From the NCBI GenBank assembly GCA_963675135.1, contig OY776132.1, forward strand, positions 992,001-1,056,000: a stretch of DNA of 64,000 nt, given 5' to 3'. Below the pieces are notes generated by a model that saw only the letters and a list, made by a program, of their open reading frames with translations, searched no databases and was not told where the DNA came from. The stretch is from Galeopsis tetrahit (taxonomy: Eukaryota; Streptophyta; Magnoliopsida; Lamiales; Lamiaceae). Made by a program: the position numbers and the translations under genes. This document shows positions 1-10,071 of the stretch, piece after piece; position 1 is the stretch's first letter, and every line of letters starts with the position of its first letter.

Positions 1-1336
1 TTGTTGTTTTGAGTTGATACGAGCATTAAACACGTTTACACATAAGAGAAGTCCACACATACGGGAAGTCTTGAATTTTGATAGACAATTTCTATCCTAA
101 TAAAGACAATTTCTATCCTAATAAAATATAAATACATCAATTAAATAATATATTATTAATACATATGATATCTACTTATAATTTATTTAAAATACCTACA
201 CGTCCTTTTTAATTAAATACCATAGCACCCATGGATAATATTTGTTTAAAAACAAACATAGATTAGAGTATTTAGAAACGAAGAAACGAATTTGGAAATC
301 CCCTTGTCATTTCAATTTAAGGTCAGGCGTCCAAAATCAATTTAAGGTAAAATTGAAGCATTTTGATGAGAATGTGTAAATTAAAAGGAAAGGCAGTTAA
401 TTCTTTTTGGTTTAGTAAAGGGGGACGTGAATTATTGAAGCAAGCACCAGGCGCAAGATGAGAGAAAATCGGCGGCACGCATTAGAGTGTAAAACAATAA
501 TTCTGATTTTGTTTTTATTTATTGCTCTTTAATTATGTTTAGTAATTTTAGCTCGAAGATGTGAAACTTTGTGATAATTATTCATTTTTAATTATACAAT
601 TTTTGTTAATTTTAATTTATATCTCAATTTTATTATTATTTGAGTATATGTTGTGCATGTTTGAATTAGCAGTTTAATAGGCTTAATCACCCAATTTTAT
701 TCTTATATCAATTTTAACTATCCTATAAATTATAATCCGTAATTATAATATTGTGGGAATTGTAGCAACTAGAACACCTTAAGGAGTAGTAACATCTAGG
801 TTGCATGAAACGAGCTTCTCGTATTCATGGTCTAGTTTATCCTATTATTTTAATTCTTGAATGTGTTCCTTGAGTTGAATCTTAGATACATGTTTTACGA
901 TTATTCCTAGGGATAAATTAATTGTAGGTTGTACCTACTGATTAATTAAACGTAATAAACAAATAATTCGAGTTAGTTTGGTCGAACCACTGACTTAAGG
1001 ATAAGATTTGAGATTACCGTTGATTAAATTGGTATAAGCTATCCAATGACAAGATTATTCACATTATTTGAATCTTACAATTTATTATTTCTTGCTTCTT
1101 AGATTATTCACATGCCATGTGTCATAAGTTCCAACTATATGATGAAGCAATTTCCATTGAGTATTTCCTCATTTAATGAAATTCAGCTGATTCTTTTGAT
1201 TGTGGGATGGTCGAATTTTTCTTGCTCCACTTATTGACACAAAAAAAAATAAAAAATTCAAATACAATCTTATACTCCTTGTCAATATTTCATATGAAGT
1301 TGTTAAACAAAATATCCTGAAATTGATTGATGTGCC
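1..1336. other. AT-rich noncoding DNA, no gene seen
   Basis: No open frame with recognisable protein similarity and no splice-bordered exon series was found. The part from about 420 to 1100 is less AT-rich and has the texture of old LTR or leader sequence, but I could not find paired ends, a primer-binding site or target duplications. Confidence 0.4.
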
Positions 1337-1360
1337 TAATTGTGTTATACATGACTTTTA

Positions 1361-1506
1361 TATATAGAAATCAGCTTTTAATTCTAAATTAATTAAATTA
1401 ACCTCCAACTAAATCCGGCTTTTTTAAATAAGTTATATAGAAATCAGCTTTTAATTCTAAATTAATTAAATTAACCTCCAACTAAATCCGGCTTTTTTAA
1501 GAAACT
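1361..1506. repeat. 73-bp tandem duplication
   Basis: Two nearly identical 73-bp copies lie head to tail (1361-1433 and 1434-1506), each starting TATATAGAAATCAGC and containing CCTCCAACTAAATCCGGC. No element ends flank them, so this looks like a local duplication rather than a transposon. Confidence 0.85.
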
Positions 1507-1575
1507 TATTGGACATTTGAAAAATTTATAGTGGGACGGAGGGAGTAATTGGACAATTTGAAAATTTTATTGTTA

Positions 1576-1852
1576 CTCCCTCCGTCCCTTGATTATTTGC
1601 ACACTTTTTTTATTTGGACGTACCAAGATTATTTGCACACTCTTAATATGGAAATACCCCACAAAATTAATAACCTTACAACATCATTTTATTTTTAAAA
1701 TTGTCACTCATTTTTTCCATACATTTCATTTTACACCTCATCAAATAACTCAAAATATCCTTCATTTATCTTACATTATCAACCACTAATTTTCATTTTC
1801 TTAAAAAATGTATCGGTCAAACTATGCAAAATATCGTGGAACACGGAGGGAG
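1576..1852. mobile_element. Stowaway-like MITE
   Basis: The left end reads CTCCCTCCGTCCC and the right end is the degenerate inverse CACGGAGGGAG, with TA on both sides as the target duplication. There is no coding capacity. An extra right-end half (GGGACGGAGGGAG) sits just upstream at about 1534-1547, so another copy of the family was probably truncated there. Confidence 0.8.
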
Positions 1853-1905
1853 TATGATAAAGTAATTTTGACCGAAAAAGGCGATGGCCATAAATATGGC
1901 ATGCT

Positions 1906-2090
1906 AGAGTCTAATCAATCAAGACTACTCTTGTCACTTTACTACATTGAATGATCTTGTCAATTTACTACATTGAATAATCTTGTCACTTTACTACAGT
2001 ATGCAGCACATAACTTGCTGACAAATTTTCAAGAACCCCTCCACCATCTTCAAATTTATGTTTTCTGACCCTACCATACAATAGTCCACT
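1906..2090. repeat. Dispersed repeat, copy 1 (related to 3536-3720)
   Basis: This stretch contains repeated ATCTTGTCA..TTTACTACA motifs followed by a segment (CTTGCTGACAAATTTTC, then CTCCACCATCTTCAAATTT) that recurs at 3585-3635 and in part again at 3670-3700. It is noncoding. Confidence 0.7.
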
Positions 2091-2127
2091 TGTTCCAACT
2101 CTTATAAATTACTATTGAAAATGTTTA

Positions 2128-2373
2128 TTTATTTCGTTCACTTCGTTTTTGGTGTTTTAATTAAGGAATATAATAAAATAATAGATGTATTATAAGTGAT
2201 ATGATGGTGAAAAATAAAATAATAGATTAGTATGAGATGAAGTATGATAAAATAATAAATAAAGTGTAAGTAATGTGATTGAGAAAGGGAAAATAATTTA
2301 TCAAAAATGGAATAGAAAACTTATAGTAGGACATAAAAAAAAAAGTGGGAAACTTATAGTGAAACAAAGGGAG
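2128..2373. mobile_element. Degenerate Stowaway-like MITE
   Basis: The right end (CAAAGGGAGTA, 2365-2375) and the interior (AATAATAGAT, GTGATGTGATTGAGAAAG-like, repeated AAACTTATAGT) resemble the better preserved copies at 23800-24032 and 57431-57664. The left end is badly worn, so the start is approximate. Confidence 0.5.
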
Positions 2374-2579
2374 TATGATCTTTTTATATTGTAGATACTG
2401 AAATTTTATTAAATTTTGAACGTGTCTAATATTATGTAAATCCTAATTTTGGAGATAAAAATATAAAATAATATCTTAAAAAATGAGGAATTATCTCTTT
2501 CCTCAGGTTTAGAAATTTTTCTTGCTCTCTAAGTCATTATCTCTTATAAATAGATAGCATAGTGATAATAGAATTTCAA

Positions 2580-2672
2580 GAGTCCGATGGAATAAGTTAC
2601 AAACGACTCCATCAACTCTCTAAATCGAGTCTGATGGAATAAGTCACAAACGACTTCATCAACTCTCTACTA
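2580..2672. repeat. ~45-bp tandem duplication
   Basis: Two copies of a unit beginning GAGTC(C/T)GATGGAATAAGT and ending CATCAACTCTCTA lie head to tail, with a few differences. No function is evident. Confidence 0.75.
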
Positions 2673-2992
2673 CCAAATTGTAGGTCAAATCAAAATTCGG
2701 AACACGTCGCTGAGACTCCGGTATCAAATTATGTTTAGAGAGTGGAATCAAGAGATCAACAAGAGTTGTACCCCACATTCTTAATAAAAATATGTTTACC
2801 TTATTTATTGGTTAACACATATAATTACACTCCTGAAGTAGTGTGTTTAACATGACAAAGCGAGATATTGTGTCAATTTTTCATTAAACGTTTATTGTAA
2901 ATCATAACAAACCCCTTAAATCATGGTAGAAAAACTTATTGGAAAAGATAAAATATGCTTGCCTCTCTCTCTTTGGGTTGCTCACATAAAGT

Positions 2993-3228
2993 ATACCCCT
3001 CTATCCACCAAAAGTGTGCTTACTTTTTTTTATACATGTTTTTAAAAAAATCATATTTTATTTATAAAGAATATATTTGAAATAACGAGTAAAAACTATA
3101 TTTGGTAGATACTCAATGTTGTTACTAAAGTAAAAAAAATATTCAAAAGTAAACTATTTAAATAGAATAAACGTATTTTTTGTGCACCTAAAAAAGAAGT
3201 GAGCACACTTTTTGTGGACGGAGGGAGT
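2993..3228. mobile_element. Stowaway-like MITE
   Basis: Inverted ends CCCCTCTATCCACCAAAAG and CTTTTTGTGGACGGAGGGAG are flanked by TA. The interior is AT-rich and noncoding. The subterminal AGTGTGCTTACTT is mirrored by AGTGAGCACACTT. Confidence 0.75.
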
Positions 3229-3263
3229 ATTTGCTTTCTTTTTTACTCTTTCCATTCCATAAT

Positions 3264-3508
3264 ACTTCCTCCGTTCTAAAGAAACTTTCACACTTACTTT
3301 TTCGGTCTTTTAGAAACTTCACTCATATAATATTTAAAATATTTTAATTAATGTCATTATTTTTATGAAACATACATACACATAAATTAACTCACTTATT
3401 TATTTTTTTATAAAATTATATCTTAAAATTCTATTTATTATAATTTTTTTTAAAAAAAATGAACAATAAGTATGAAAGTTAATTCGAAACGGGTTACGGA
3501 GATGGATA
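3264..3508. mobile_element. Degenerate Stowaway-like MITE
   Basis: The left end CTTCCTCCGTTCTAAAGAAAC is mirrored only roughly on the right (GAAACGGGTTACGGAGATGG). The interior GAAACTTTCACACTTA is mirrored by AAGTATGAAAGTTAATTC. Boundaries are approximate. Confidence 0.5.
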
Positions 3509-3535
3509 TAAAAAATATGATAAGAAAAAATGAGA

Positions 3536-3720
3536 ATATTGAATTGATTAATGATCTTGTCACTTTGCGTCTGCAACACATAACTTGCTGACAAATTTTC
3601 AAGAAGCCCTCCACCATCTTCAAATTTATGTTTTTGGCCCCTACCTACTAGCTCTATTTTCTTTATAATCAACCTCCACCATCTTCAAATTTATGTTTTC
3701 TAGCTTCTACCTACTAGCTC
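3536..3720. repeat. Dispersed repeat, copy 2, with internal partial duplication
   Basis: This is the second copy of the segment at 1906-2090. The piece CCTCCACCATCTTCAAATTT followed by CTACCTACTAGCTCTATTTT occurs twice inside it, around 3607-3660 and 3668-3726. It runs directly into the gene fragment at 3780. Confidence 0.7.
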
Positions 3721-3779
3721 TATTTTTTCATAATCAATCAGATGTTCTATTTAAAAAAAAAAACTCTCCAACTTCATTG

Positions 3780-3876
3780 ATGGTGAACAATACGCTTGAT
3801 TTCGGTTTATCGGAGGAGGTCTTGTCTATTGTTCCGGATCCTTACGAGCAGCTAGAACTAGCACAGAAAATAACGT
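3780..3876 (+). pseudogene. Exon-like fragment of a plant protein gene
   Basis: An open stretch of about 30 codons reads like real protein: it begins with an ATG and includes the segments DFGLSEEVLS and DPYEQLELAQK. This resembles, from memory and without a search, the N terminus of a family of plant coiled-coil proteins that begins with a similar LSEEVLS..DPYEQL segment. The frame then runs into AT-rich DNA. Scattered exon-like words downstream (about 3985-4110) contain stops. There is no continuing exon series, so this is most likely a relic left by a partial duplication or element capture. It sits inside repeat-derived DNA. Confidence 0.4.
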
Positions 3877-3899
3877 TAACAATATATAACATATGTATG

Positions 3900-6120
3900 G
3901 TTCACTTTATTTTGTAATTGTATTTCTTATATATGTTTATTGTTACAAGTATTAATTCTTATACTATATTTTACATGACCTCAGGTGGAGGATGAATGTC
4001 CACACAAAAACATGTTAGCATCATCTTTCCGTAAGAATGCAACTTCAGTCTACAAAAAGCGTTAGCTGAGGGGAGTGCTGCAAAAGTTGCATACCTTAAT
4101 CTTGCTCCGGTAGGAAAAATCATATTCATATATTCTTGTGATTAAATATTACTCCGTAGTACTTAACAACTAGTATTAATTACTGATTTGTCAAATGAAG
4201 TAGAAATGGAGGTGGAGGTGGAAGATGAAGACAAGGAGAAGAGTTAAGAGTAAGAGTAAGAGGAATTCAATAAATGTTCAAAAATATTGATAAATGTTTA
4301 TTTTGTATACTACGAATCCATTTGTTCTAAATTATATGCTCTACCAATCGGTGGCCGGATTATGTCACTATTAACACATTTTACCAAACAATTATGTCCA
4401 CTACTTATCTTATCCTTATTTATTTACACTTTTTACAGCTCACCTATCAATGTGTGTCATGAAGTGTTAGATATTCTTCTTCCTTTTTTTCTTTTGTGTG
4501 TCAAAGTTTGCAAAGTTTTGACTTAGAATATAAGGAAGTTGAAGCATATTAATATATATATCCTCTTCACATTTAATTCTAAATTTATCTATCTAGGTGT
4601 CAAAACACTTTTTTTCCATACCCATTTTCTAATTTTATTATAATAATAATAGTAATATATGTTTTAAAATTATTTTCTCATTCCCCTCCCTTTTCTCTCT
4701 TTTCTTACGGGTTTTTTTTTCTAATCTTTCTTAAATTTAATTATTTTATTTATATCTATTTCACAAATCTCTTTCACTCTTACGTAGCACTACAAAATCA
4801 CTCCATTTTTCTAATTTTTCTGCTAATCGTATACTCCATAGTATTTTTTAAATTTCTCCGTAGTTCTCCCTTTTCATCAATTTTACCTTCTTTTTTTTTT
4901 TTTGTTCTTTTTGGAAGAAAAAGACGCATTTCTTCTTTGTTTTGAAAATTAAATGAAAGATTAAATTATTTGTTTTCGAGTGTAAACAATAAATTTCTTT
5001 TAATTTGTATATTTAAAATTATAAAATAAACTTATAAAAAATTTGCACACAATATAATACGGAGTATAAATTATATATATACATATATTTTTTTTTGAAT
5101 AATACGCCGGTCTTGTACAACTGGATCTAGTATGTATATACAGTATATAATTTCAAGAATTTGTCTTCCATGTATGTTCATAAATGTTTAGATTTTTTTT
5201 ATATATAATTTGTGTTACTCCTGATGAAATATCCAATATTATTTGTGTCTGTCATTGTTGCAAATAAAACTGCCATTGTTGCAAATTAAACGGGTGTATG
5301 AAATTAATGCATTACAAAGCTTGAAATTCAAATTTAATAACTGGATGAATTATTATGTATTTGACTCGGATGTACTAGAGTTTGGGGTTCAAATTTGAAA
5401 TATAAAATCAGTTCTATTCTAAAATTTTAGAATCTTAATTACGCCTCTACAAATAACTTTAAAAAATCTAATTATTACACCATTACATGTAACAATAACA
5501 TTAACAAGAAGTAATTCTAACATGTTTTCAAAAAAAAAAAATCAACATCAATCCCTTTAACTTATTAATTTGATACTATAAATTTAATTTTTATTCAACT
5601 TAAAATTTTAAAACAAACAAGCAACTATTAGAATTTCGAAATTATATAACCTACAAGATTTGACTAAATTACGTTTTTACTAAATAAATTTCCATTGGTT
5701 CAAAAAAATGAATAATGATATACGTATGTTATCGCCTTAGTTTAACCTTAATTTGAAACATTTACTATTAATTTCTTACGTCGGTTGGAAATTAAATTAT
5801 ACTTCACACTTTTCAAATAAATGTAGAACAAAAAAGTCAAATTAGGTTGGAAGTCAATAAAAAAAAGGCCCAAAACCCTAAAAATACACTTAATGATGTG
5901 ATATCGATGATCAAAATATACATCATCTACGATCCAACTCTAATCAATTGAGATATTCGATCCTAACCGATCATAACCATATATATCTCAAACAGGACCT
6001 TAAATGTTTGGTGGCATTTATCAATAACCGCCATCCCTCAACACAACTCAAGAATTTGGTCAAGGAATGATAATATGACATATTGCAAAGTATAATACTT
6101 CGTAACATTTTGAATCCTTT
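3900..6120. other. AT-rich noncoding stretch
   Basis: Long A/T and T-rich tracts are present (for example around 4680-4900 and 5080-5120). No supported gene, MITE pair or repeat array was seen here. Confidence 0.4.
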
Positions 6121-6250
6121 ATATATGGAAAAATATCACTTTTGGTCATCCAAGTTTACTTTTTTTTCAGTTTTGATCACCTACATTTAATCACTATCAA
6201 AATTAGTCACCCACTTATTTTTTTTTCTATCAAAATTGGTGTTTAATCAA
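6120..6250. mobile_element. Possible terminal fragment of a MULE-type MITE
   Basis: The words TCACTTTTGGTCATCCAAG, CAGTTTTGATCACC and AATCACTATCAAAATT match the style of the element ends at 63040-63320 in this window (TTTTGGTCCC.. CACTATCAAACTTGGTC). No matching opposite end was found nearby, so this may be a fragment. Confidence 0.35.
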
Positions 6251-6581
6251 TCCGGAGGAGAAATGATTACGAGTGTCAATTTTTTTTTTCTTTCTGCATA
6301 CCCTACTTTAATTCCTAAACTCTAACCTTTTTTTTTTTTTTTTTCAATTTCTACAGTTAAAAATTTCTAAACCCTAAATTCCAAAAAAAAATTCAATTTC
6401 TACAAAATTTATCTTGAAATAATCTTTTAATTTCTAAACCCTAAACTCCAATTATTTTTTCAATTTGTATTTCTACTAAGAGTGTAATTTTATAAACTTT
6501 TATATGTAAAATAAATAAAGTTGTTGTATAGAGAGTTTAAGGAAAATGTAATGATTAAAGTGTTGTCAGGATAATTTTATG

Positions 6582-6835
6582 GGCTAGTCTTGGGTGAGAC
6601 CGTCTCACTGAATGAGATCCGTGAGACGAACCTCATATACAAAAAGTGATAATGTTTGAGCAAAAAGCGATATTGTTTAAGTAAAAAGTGACATTCACTT
6701 TTGTTAAAAATATTATCACTTTTTTACAAACCCAAAATCGGGGAAAAAGATATGGACCCAAAATTTTGAAATATGGGTTTAAAAAGGTCCGTCTAATAGA
6801 AAATGATCTGTGAGACGGTCTCACACAAGTTTTTA
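6582..6835. mobile_element. MITE with GTGAGACCGTCTCAC termini
   Basis: The left end GGGTGAGACCGTCTCAC and the right end GTGAGACGGTCTCACACAAG are inverted copies; the outer parts (CTAGTCTTG / CAAGTTTTTA) are looser. The interior of about 200 bp is AT-rich with repeated AAAAAGTGA/AAAAGCGATATTG words. No target duplication could be fixed, so the superfamily stays open. Confidence 0.65.
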
Positions 6836-7339
6836 CCTAACTTTATAGACTTCTATATATAAAATAAAAAAAGTAGTTAAATTGAGTGTATAATAAACTC
6901 CAAAACTAATGACATGTGGTTAAATATGTGTATATTGTGAGGGTGAAAATCGTGATGAATGTTTCTATTTAGGGATAAACTAAAATAAAAAGTATAAGAA
7001 CTTTTAAGGAATTGAGAAAATACTTAATTAATCTTTTCGATGTAGAAAATGAACTTATCTTTCAATTAAATGATCGATCAACGAGATTTGTAAATATAAC
7101 GTAGCCCTAGTATTATAAATTGACACGTAATTATACTGAAATCTCATATATAGAGTTGATTTAGTCTAATTATCTAAGCAAAATCAATTAAAGAGAGTAA
7201 TGGATTAACTAGTGCAATTAACAACTAACAAAAACGGTATCAAATAAGAAATAAATGTGTTTGGGTGGTCATCTTCATGCAATAATCAACAATGGTTTAA
7301 CTAGAAACTATAGATCTCTTCCAATCCGAAGAATTAAGA

Positions 7340-7579
7340 TCACTTGATGATTTCTCCGCCCATAGTCGGTTCGATGTTCCAGCTTAGTCTGATAGTGCAC
7401 GTCTCTCTGTATCGAAGGCCGATAAAGGCTAACTCAAAGTCAGTAAGGAAAATGGCTAGTTGTGAGATCGCCCAATTAAATAAGGAGGTGTCTTCGTCGG
7501 CGTGCTTAACCACGGTAAAAGTTACGTTAAAACTGTTACGATTGTCAATGATAATTCGACTCCGATTAGACGTCTCCAA
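7340..7579 (-). CDS. Unrecognised 79-codon open frame
   Basis: A protein-like open frame without an ATG at its beginning reads away from the copia LTR. It has a balanced composition with runs such as SLFNWAISQLAIFLTD. GC content is higher than the surroundings. I do not recognise a family. The plus strand is open over the same bases, which weakens the coding case, and the 5' end lies in or beside the LTR. It may be a fragment of a host gene flanking the copia insertion, or just LTR edge sequence open by chance. Confidence 0.2.
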   Translation of the reverse strand: METSNRSRIIIDNRNSFNVTFTVVKHADEDTSLFNWAISQLAIFLTDFELAFIGLRYRETCTIRLSWNIEPTMGGEIIK

Positions 7580-8340
7580 TCACAAGCAAAATAATCGGCC
7601 AATATTCAATCCAACGAAAGCATGGCAATTCACAAATATAAACGAAAACAGAAAACAGAGCACAAGAACGATTTAAGTGGTTCGATCAATGTGATCTACA
7701 TCCACTGGACACACGACTTCAATTTGATTAGTTCAAGAGATGTTTACAAACACTCATCACTCGGAAAGGGATTTTATCCTCACTTCACTCGTGAACTCTC
7801 AACTCTCAAAATGAATGCTCGTACGCGTCAAAGATTTACAATACAAGCAATGGGGTATTTATAGGCTGCCAAGGATGATTGCAGCGTGCATGGAACGTGT
7901 GAGGATTGCCACGTGGATTCTGTTACAACCACGTAACAAACTCACACTTCTCGCGTGACCCAATCTGAATTGACCTCCTTGCCCTTCACTTGTTTCGCAA
8001 ATAAGACGACTCCATACTTAGCCAAAAATTAACCCTGCTAACAGAACTCAACTAGTCTGGTCAGACCTCTACTTGTCTGGTCTTCCCAACTCGTCTTGTC
8101 CTTCGCAACACCCATCTCATCTGTTTGGACTCCTCCAACTCATCTGATCTGGTCTGAGTTAACTTGTCTGACCCCACCAGCTGATACGCCCAACAGCTGA
8201 GTCCTTCAGAAGACTTCTATCGACTAAGTACCTCGACTGATCTGCCCAACAGACGAGTACAGTAGTAGAGTAGAATCTACCTGATCTGTACCAGACGAGT
8301 CGCACTCGTCTAGTCTAGGAGATTTGAGATAAACCTCACA
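7565..8340 (-). mobile_element. 3' LTR of a minus-strand Ty1/copia element
   Basis: Directly downstream (on the minus strand) of the copia RNase H frame is a purine-rich tract, AAAGGTGGAGAATTG, then the LTR start TGTGAGGTTTATCTC at 8340. Inside the LTR a TATA box (CCTATAAATA at about 7855-7864, minus strand) would start the transcript. The words GTGGATGTAGATCAC and ATCGAACCACTT resemble LTRs of other copia elements. The far end is estimated; no target duplication was identified because the 5' part of the element is missing. Confidence 0.7.
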
Positions 8341-8463
8341 ATTCTCCACCTTTAGCTCAAAATCTCCACCTTGAACTAAACAGCTCCGATCTATCCTTCT
8401 CAAAGGACAGATTCCACTACTAATCTGCCGCCACCAGACTAGTAGCCTTCTCCGCAGAGGTCA

Positions 8464-9339
8464 CTAATGCAAACCAACTGACCTAAGACATAAACCAAAC
8501 TTCTCCTTTGGTAACGCCTTAGTAAATGCATCAGCAGGGTTCTCCTCAGTAGCTATCTTAACCACTTGGACGCTCCCCTTCTCCACAATGTCTCTCACAA
8601 AGTACAGTTTCACATCAATGTGCTTGGTTCGTTCATGATACCCCTGATGCTTTGCGAGATGAATTGCGCTTTGATTATCACAGAAGACAGTCACACTGTT
8701 CTGAGATAAACCAAACTCCTTAAGAATCTCTTTCAGCCACATGCTTTCCTTAACTGCCTCAGTCAAGGCCACGTACTCCGCTTCAGTAGTAGACAATGCA
8801 ACTACGGATTGATGTATAGACCTCCAAGACACAGCCGTACCAAATAGAGTGAACACATATCCTGTTAAGGACTTTCGAGTGTCAACATTGGCTGCGTAAT
8901 CTGCATCCACGTATCCCACAAGTGCATTCCCCTCACCTGGCATCTTCTGAAATTTCAGACCCTTCTGTGCTGATCCCAGAACATATCTCATAACCCACTT
9001 AACCGTTTCCCAATGGCTTAAGCCTGGATCACTCATATATCTGCTGATCACACTCATAGCATGAGTCAAGTCTGGTCTACAACACACCATAGCATACATC
9101 AAACTCCCTATAGCACTGGCATAAGGTATCTTGCTCATCTGAGTTCTGTCTTGGCTGTTCCTGGGACTCATCTGATTGGACAAACGATGATGTTGGCCAA
9201 TAGGAGTAGAGACAGTTTTAGCCTTATGCATTATGAACCTCTCTAACACCTTCTGAATATAAGTAGGCTGACTCAGCAGAATAGACCCGTCTAGTCTACT
9301 GATCTCCATCCCAAGAATCACTTTTGCTTCACCAAGATC
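8464..9339 (-). pseudogene. Copia polyprotein, C-terminal half of RT plus RNase H (3' part)
   Basis: This frame encodes the end of a Ty1/copia-type reverse transcriptase and the complete RNase H domain. Visible landmarks are YVDADYAANVDTRKSLTGYV, the acidic STTEAEYVALTEAV segment, FCDNQSAIHLAKHQGYHERT followed by KHIDV, and the terminal NPADAFTKALPKEKF motif. Together these fix it as copia RNase H. The frame is open to its stop at 8464, with no internal damage. Its 5' side stops at the 8-bp target duplication of the hAT insertion (9332-9339); the missing upstream part continues at 13843. Integrase, protease and gag are absent from the window. Confidence 0.92.
9332..9339. repeat. Left target-site duplication of the hAT element
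   Basis: CCAAGATC, identical to 13843-13850. Eight bases is the size typical of hAT insertions. Confidence 0.95.
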
Positions 9340-9344
9340 TAGAC

Positions 9345-9500
9345 ATGTGCAGCGGTTGAAAACCGCCGGTTTCGGTTAGAAACCGGCGGTTACGGTTTTC
9401 GGTTTTCGGCAATCGTAACCGAACCGCGAACCGCCGATTAAGGTTACGGTTTTTGAACCGGCGGTTCGGTTCGGAAACCGGCGGTTCGCCGGTTATTTTA
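9345..9500. repeat. Left subterminal repeat cluster of the hAT element
   Basis: Many overlapping direct and inverted copies of AACCGCCGGTT/AACCGGCGGTT-type words occur here. They are mirrored at 13680-13835 at the other end. In hAT elements such subterminal clusters are transposase-binding sites; that role here is inferred. Confidence 0.75.
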
Positions 9501-10071
9501 TTTTATTATTATTTTTTTAAGCTCGTTTTCGCCTCTTTTTCGATCGTTTTCGCCTCTTTTTTCGATCGTTTTAAGTTAAAATTATTTGTACAACTTAAAA
9601 TTAAAATTATACTCGTTTTAACTTTTGTTTATCGTTTTTTTTATAAATTATTATATTATAACTTTAAGTCGATAACTTATATTCTTATAACTTTAACTTA
9701 TAACTTATTAAATATTAAGAGAATAAATTTAATGTAACTTAGGCCTATTTCTTAAAAAAATAAATTAATTATAATTTACATTAGAAAACTTACAACTTAC
9801 AACTTACAACTTATAAAAACTAAATCAAACTTATATAAATTAAAAACTTTAGAATTACAACTTACAACTTACAATCAATTTGAAATTTTGGGGAGGGGTT
9901 AAAAGAAATTGGACTTGAGCTTAATTTAAAAAATTAAACTTAGAAATTCTAAGTTCAAAAATTTTAAATTAAGTTGCCTACGTATCCAAATTCAACGGAA
10001 ATTGGAATCAAAGTCCACGTAGTTCTCTTACCTCAACTTGCCTCGTTGTTGTTGAACTTGAAGGAGGTTCT
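9501..10071. other. Noncoding 3' region of the hAT transposase gene
   Basis: AT-rich sequence between the transposase stop and the left end. It contains tandem ACTTACAACTT words around 9785-9880. The reverse complement resembles the 3' region of the BED gene (GTAAGTTGTATTTTGTAAG at about 13438-13458), which suggests that the two genes share a common origin beyond their promoters. Confidence 0.5.
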
